Below the pieces are notes generated by a model, which saw only the letters and a list, made by a program, of their open reading frames with translations, had not been told where the DNA came from and made no database searches. Of a stretch of 27,509 nt of DNA, positions 23,824 through 27,509 are shown in pieces; position 1 is the first letter of the stretch, and every line of letters begins with the position of its first letter. Origin of the DNA: UBA1014 sp964344035. GTDB taxonomy: Bacteria; SAR324; NAC60-12. The position numbers and the translations under genes are program-made. The DNA is taken from assembly GCA_964344035.1 (NCBI GenBank), contig CAYFLK010000056.1:1-27509 (forward strand), given 5' to 3'.

Positions 23824-25245
23824 TTGCATAATCATTCCATGCTGGCTCCCTTGAAATCGGACACGGAACGCGTGTTCAGTGTAGCGGACGCTCCGCTAAA
23901 ACTCCTTGAACAACTTGAACTCCTTCAGCAAACCGGATTTAATGCGACACCCGGAAGCGAAAGCATCATCCGCCTGGAAATCCCGGTTGCCGCCGAAGAC
24001 CCGCTGCCATGGTTGATTGCTCAGGAGAGCTGCGAGAAAACGTTCTGGTCCGACCGCGACGCGGATGCCTGTGTGGCGGGAATCGGTGCAGCGCTGGTGG
24101 TAAAAGACCCCACCGGAAGCTCACATGAACTTGCTCTGCAGCGCATGCGAAGGTTGCTTCAGCACGCACCGGAGTCCGTGCGTTTTTATGGCGGCATGCG
24201 CTTCAGTCCTGATTCCTCTCCCGCGCATGAATGGCAGGAATGGGGAGGGGCATGTTTCACTTTACCGGAAATCGAATTTTCCCGTGAACGGGACCGGGCT
24301 ATACTCGCAAGCCACCTGGTGCATTCCGGAGCAGTAGAACAAAATTCTCTGGACCGGCTTCAAGGCCGTATAGCCTCCCTCGTGCCCGCGCAGGAAATCC
24401 CTCAGAGTCTGCCAATCCGATATTTGAAACGTGAAATCAAACCGGGGCATGAGGAATGGTGCCGGCAGGTGGAACAGGGGCTGGAGAAAATCCGTTTGGG
24501 GGTCCTGCAAAAATTCGTGCTTGCGCGTGTCGCGCTTTTTGAACTGGAGAATAGTCATGCTCCCCTGCAATTGCTTGCTCAACTCCGCAAGCATGCACCC
24601 CATGCTTTTCATTTCTGCTTCCAGCATGGAGACACGCGTGCGTTTCTTGGCATCACCCCGGAACGCCTTTATCGCAGGACCCAACGCAGAATAGAAAGCG
24701 AAGCTGTCGCCAGCACCCGCCCACGAGGCAAGGACGCCCAAGAAGACGAACGTCTTACCTGGGAACTGCTGAGCAGCGGCAAGGAAGTGAGGGAACACCT
24801 GATGGTGCTTGACCGGATGGAGCGGTTGCTGCGGGAACACTGTTTGCAGACATCCCGGCTTTCATACCTCGAACCCCTGCGGCTGACACACGTGCAGCAC
24901 CTGAAAAGCCGGGTGGAAGGACAGCTGCGTCCCGACATCGGCGATTCGGTTTTGCTTCCCGCTTTCCACCCCACTCCCGCCGTTTGCGGGACCCCAAACA
25001 GCGAAGCCAGGGAACTGATCCGTGAACTGGAACCGTTCGACCGCGGTTGGTATGCCGGACCGGTAGGCTGGATAGGTAAATCCCGCGCTGAGTTCGCAGT
25101 CGCCCTGCGTTCAGGACTGCTGGACGGCAACATCCTGCGGGTCTACAGCGGCGCGGGAATCGTCGAAGGCTCGGTCCCGGATGCGGAATGGAGGGAAGTC
25201 GAGGTAAAACTGCGCAGTTGGCACTCTCTGCTGGAGCCGGTGTGA
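23824..25245 (+). CDS. menF: Isochorismate synthase
   Basis: Chorismate-binding enzyme converting chorismate to isochorismate, the entry into menaquinone synthesis; 473 residues. The general-base lysine is K230 in VLQKFVLAR. ESEAVASTRPRG (291-302), HLKSRVEG, FHPTPAVCGTPNSEA and YSGAGIVEGSVPDAEWREVE mark the MenF/EntC/PabB active site. The context with menD selects isochorismate synthase over anthranilate- or PABA-type relatives. The frame opens with TTG 23824 (GAGA about 6 nt upstream); ATG 23839, five codons later, is the alternative start. The stop overlaps the menD GTG by four bases. Confidence 0.93.
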   Translation: MHNHSMLAPLKSDTERVFSVADAPLKLLEQLELLQQTGFNATPGSESIIRLEIPVAAEDPLPWLIAQESCEKTFWSDRDADACVAGIGAALVVKDPTGSSHELALQRMRRLLQHAPESVRFYGGMRFSPDSSPAHEWQEWGGACFTLPEIEFSRERDRAILASHLVHSGAVEQNSLDRLQGRIASLVPAQEIPQSLPIRYLKREIKPGHEEWCRQVEQGLEKIRLGVLQKFVLARVALFELENSHAPLQLLAQLRKHAPHAFHFCFQHGDTRAFLGITPERLYRRTQRRIESEAVASTRPRGKDAQEDERLTWELLSSGKEVREHLMVLDRMERLLREHCLQTSRLSYLEPLRLTHVQHLKSRVEGQLRPDIGDSVLLPAFHPTPAVCGTPNSEARELIRELEPFDRGWYAGPVGWIGKSRAEFAVALRSGLLDGNILRVYSGAGIVEGSVPDAEWREVEVKLRSWHSLLEPV

Positions 25246-27129
25246 GCGGCAGCGCCGCGACCTGGAATTTCCGCTGGGGCAGCTGGATCATTGAGGAGTT
25301 GGTCCGCTGCGGGGTCAATACATTCTACATATCTCCAGGTTCCCGTTCCACACCACTTACCGCCGCCGCCGCACGTCATCCGAAAACACGCTGCAGAGTC
25401 ATAAACGATGAAAGGGGGGCGGGTTATCACGCGCTCGGTTATGCCCGGGCGACAGGAAAACCGGCCGCGCTCATCTGTACTTCCGGAACGGCGGCTGCTA
25501 ATTACTTTCCCGCGGTGACCGAGGCATCCGTCGAACATGTGCCGTTGCTTGCGTTGACCGCCGATCGTCCTCCGGAACTTCGCCGGACCGGCGCGAACCA
25601 GAGCATCGGTCAGGACCGTCTCTACGGAAATCACGTGCGCTGGTNNNNNNNNNNNNNNNNNNNNNNNNNNNNNNNNNNNNNNNNNNNNNNNNNNNNNNNN
25701 NNNNNGCCCCGGGCCGGAGTTTCCGCCGGAAGCCCTGCTCTCAACCATCGACCATGCGGTTTATCGGAGCAGGCACCCGCTGCCCGGGCCGGTACAGCTT
25801 AATTTCCCATTCCGTGAACCGTTTCTCCCCCCTCCCGGAACTGCTCCGACCGCGCTTGCATCGGAAGATGTTTTGCCACTGCAATGGAGACAAGGGATGG
25901 ACCCGTGGGTGAAGCATCAAATCCCGCGCGTTAAACCTGGGGGGGAAACAATCCGGAAACTGGTAAAACAGCTGCCTGAACGCGGTATACTAAGCGTCGG
26001 CCGCGTCCCATTCGATGCGCTGGATGCGGTGCGAAAACTGGCCGAAGTGTTGGGGTGGCCTGTGTTTGCCGATGTCAACTCCGGGCTGCGCCTGGGAGAG
26101 AATTGTCCAAACCGGGTGACTTATTACGATCAACTGCTGCAGTATGAAATTACGAACACGATACAAAACGAATCCAGCCGGCTGCAGCCGGATTCCGACA
26201 GAAAGCCGTTTTCATGGATGCCCGAGGCCGTTTGGCACCTCGGCTTTCCCCCAATCTCAAAGCGTTGGCTTACATTCTGGGAACAATACCCCGCCCCGCA
26301 AATGGTCTGGGTTTACGATCATGCGGAGCGTCAGGACCCGGTGCACCGGTTTCGCCAAAGGATCGAGGCGGATATTTGTGAATTCTGCCGGGCGGTTAAA
26401 GAGGAATTGACGGCACAAGGAACACCCGCTAAAATTGATGCTTGGCGACGGCAGTGGCTGGATGCATCCGGACGGGTGGATATTGTGATGACGGAACACT
26501 TTCAAACCGTTTCAGCAGGTGGGGAAATCGACGAATTCAGCTTGGTGCGGAAGCTGACAGAGATCCTGCCAGAGGATCACGGTTTCTTCGTCGGCAACAG
26601 TCTGCCTGCGCGGGAGGTGGATATCTACGGCAGCGGCAGGGGGCACGCCGTTCCCATCGCCCTCAACCGGGGCGCCAGCGGAATCGATGGCATAATCGCA
26701 TCCGCCGTTGGATTTGCGGCCGGGCTGCGGAAAGCCGTCACTCTGCTGATCGGCGACCTCTCCGCGCTTCACGACCTGAACTCCCTGGCCCTGCTCAAAC
26801 AATCCGAGTTTCCCGTGACCGTCGTGCTCCTCAACAACCGGGGGGGAGGCATCTTCTCCCTGCTGCCCATCGCCGAACATCAGGACATTTTCGAACCCTA
26901 CTTCTCCACCCCGCATAACCTAGATTTTCGCCATGCTGCCTCCATGTTCGGACTGGATTATTTCCGACCGAATACAGAGGAAGAATTCACTCAGACATAC
27001 GCCAAGGCTGTCCGCCAGGGAAAATCCGCGGTCCTTGAAATATTCACCATGCAGGACTACAACGCTAAACGCCGGAAAATATGGAGTGATAAACTACAAA
27101 AAACACTCGACAGTATAATTATCCTGTAA
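25242..27129 (+). CDS. menD: 2-succinyl-5-enolpyruvyl-6-hydroxy-3-cyclohexene-1-carboxylate synthase, interrupted by assembly gap
   Basis: Thiamine-diphosphate enzyme joining isochorismate and 2-oxoglutarate in menaquinone synthesis. The start is GTG 25242, overlapping the menF stop (GTGA). N-terminal blocks: YISPGSRSTPL, DERGAGYHALGYARATG, CTSGTAAANYFPAV, LTADRPPELRRTGANQSIGQ. The sequence stops at HVRW before 61 Ns and resumes with PGPEFPPEALLSTIDHAVYR and GPVQLNFPFREP, exactly as the family continues. C-terminal blocks are FFVGNSLPAREVDIYG and NRGASGIDGIIASAVGFAAG, then the ThDP motif GDLSALHDLNSL to LNNRGGGIF. The halves are in different frames only because the N-run is 61; a length divisible by 3 (60 or 63) restores a product of about 628-629 residues, somewhat longer than usual. 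Treat as intact. Confidence 0.94.
25645..25705. other. Assembly gap (61 N)
   Basis: Run of 61 Ns within menD between HVRW and PGPEF. The flanking frames join only if the true length is a multiple of three. About 20 residues are missing, in line with the family. Confidence 0.99.
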
Positions 27130-27199
27130 CCAATAAGCGGAAATTCCTGGCATCCAGATATTCCTCCGCTGGGCTTGAGAATGTGACACGCAGGTCCCA

Positions 27200-27328
27200 A
27201 TGATATGTCCATTATGCTCACGGCAGCTTGAGGAATGCCGAAAACATCACAAAGAGCGCTTTAGTCGAATGGACCTTATTTCCTTACTAGAGAGCGTGAT
27301 ACCTTATCAATTTGAGGTGAGATTCTGA
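27200..27328 (+). CDS. Possible 42-residue zinc-ribbon-like small protein
   Basis: ATG 27200 opens a 42-codon frame beginning MICPLCSRQLEECRKHHKER and ending YQFEVRF, closed by TGA. The layout (CPxC, basic stretch, leucine-rich helix, then Y-x5-F) recalls short zinc-ribbon proteins of the type CPxC...RSRR...LLxxLLS...PYRCxxCxxRF, but the second cysteine pair is absent here. AGG lies 7-8 nt before the ATG. It may be a real small gene, a degraded one, or chance. The rest of 27130-27509 holds nothing else I can support. Confidence 0.3.
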   Translation: MICPLCSRQLEECRKHHKERFSRMDLISLLESVIPYQFEVRF

Positions 27329-27509
27329 ACCCCATTGTTCTTGTGCGTTACCCATTAATTCTTTCAAGCGTTCCGGAAATTATGTTAGACTGCCGGAGGA
27401 TCTGAAAAGGACGAATGAATCCCGCACAAACAAAGGAATTACGAGTATAACAGGGACCTAAATTGAGCGATTCTTAAAAAAGTAACGGAACATTACGATT
27501 ATATTTTCT

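Noticed and set aside
27415..27450. 11-codon ORF (MNPAQTKELRV) after a good AAAAGGA site
   Set aside because: Too short to support as a gene. It could be a leader peptide, but the window ends before any downstream gene.

Overview
The window is chromosomal DNA of a Gram-negative bacterium with moderately high G+C. It carries an LPS-type family 9 glycosyltransferase, a menaquinone pathway, and glycolysis, haem and arginine genes. I cannot name the organism from sequence alone. The gene mix would fit an environmental lineage such as Nitrospinota or a deltaproteobacterial relative, but that is only an impression. Two runs of N (4876-4885 and 25645-25705) are assembly gaps. Each falls inside one gene and has a length that breaks the reading frame artificially.

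Layout. 1-5501 (minus strand): a perfect 29-bp tandem repeat at the edge, a 750-residue membrane protein of unknown function, phosphoglycerate kinase, and a medium/long-chain acyl-CoA synthetase split by a gap. 5567-6780: a nucleoside/nucleobase deaminase, a frameshifted remnant that looks like the C-terminus of an XdhC-family protein, and a MITE-like nest of inverted repeats. 6781-8153 (plus): a small ArsC/Spx-like thioredoxin-fold gene with an in-frame TGA, translationally coupled to argC. 8223-10374: a zinc-finger DnaC-like ATPase and hemE, divergent. 10480-16664 (minus): a compact run recX - 3'-5' exonuclease - recJ - cutA - GT9 glycosyltransferase - DUF2079-like membrane protein. 16674-18936 (plus): trmB and a second DUF2079-like protein, the latter very AT-rich. 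19055-20979 (minus): a DPM1/ALG5-like GT2 glycosyltransferase and class II fructose-bisphosphate aldolase. 21314-27129 (plus): a small membrane protein, a PurD-like ATP-grasp enzyme with a degenerate signature, then menG/ubiE, menF and menD. The tail holds a possible 42-residue zinc-ribbon-like ORF.

The main find is the gene at 6781-7128. Reading TGA 6820-6822 as selenocysteine gives an uninterrupted 115-residue ArsC-family protein with a U-T-T-C redox motif exactly where relatives have CxxC. An 8-bp stem-loop downstream (6838-6857, G-first apical loop, 23 nt after the TGA) fits the published bacterial SECIS rules. Ordinary ORF calling would miss the N-terminus and the active site, leaving only a GTG-started stub at 6883.

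The second theme is a roughly 2.2-kb AT-rich island (about 16,980-19,140). Its composition changes inside trmB and inside the GT2 gene, and it contains a divergent paralogue of the nearby GC-rich DUF2079 protein. With the GT9 and GT2 genes this suggests a surface-glycan locus that has exchanged DNA.
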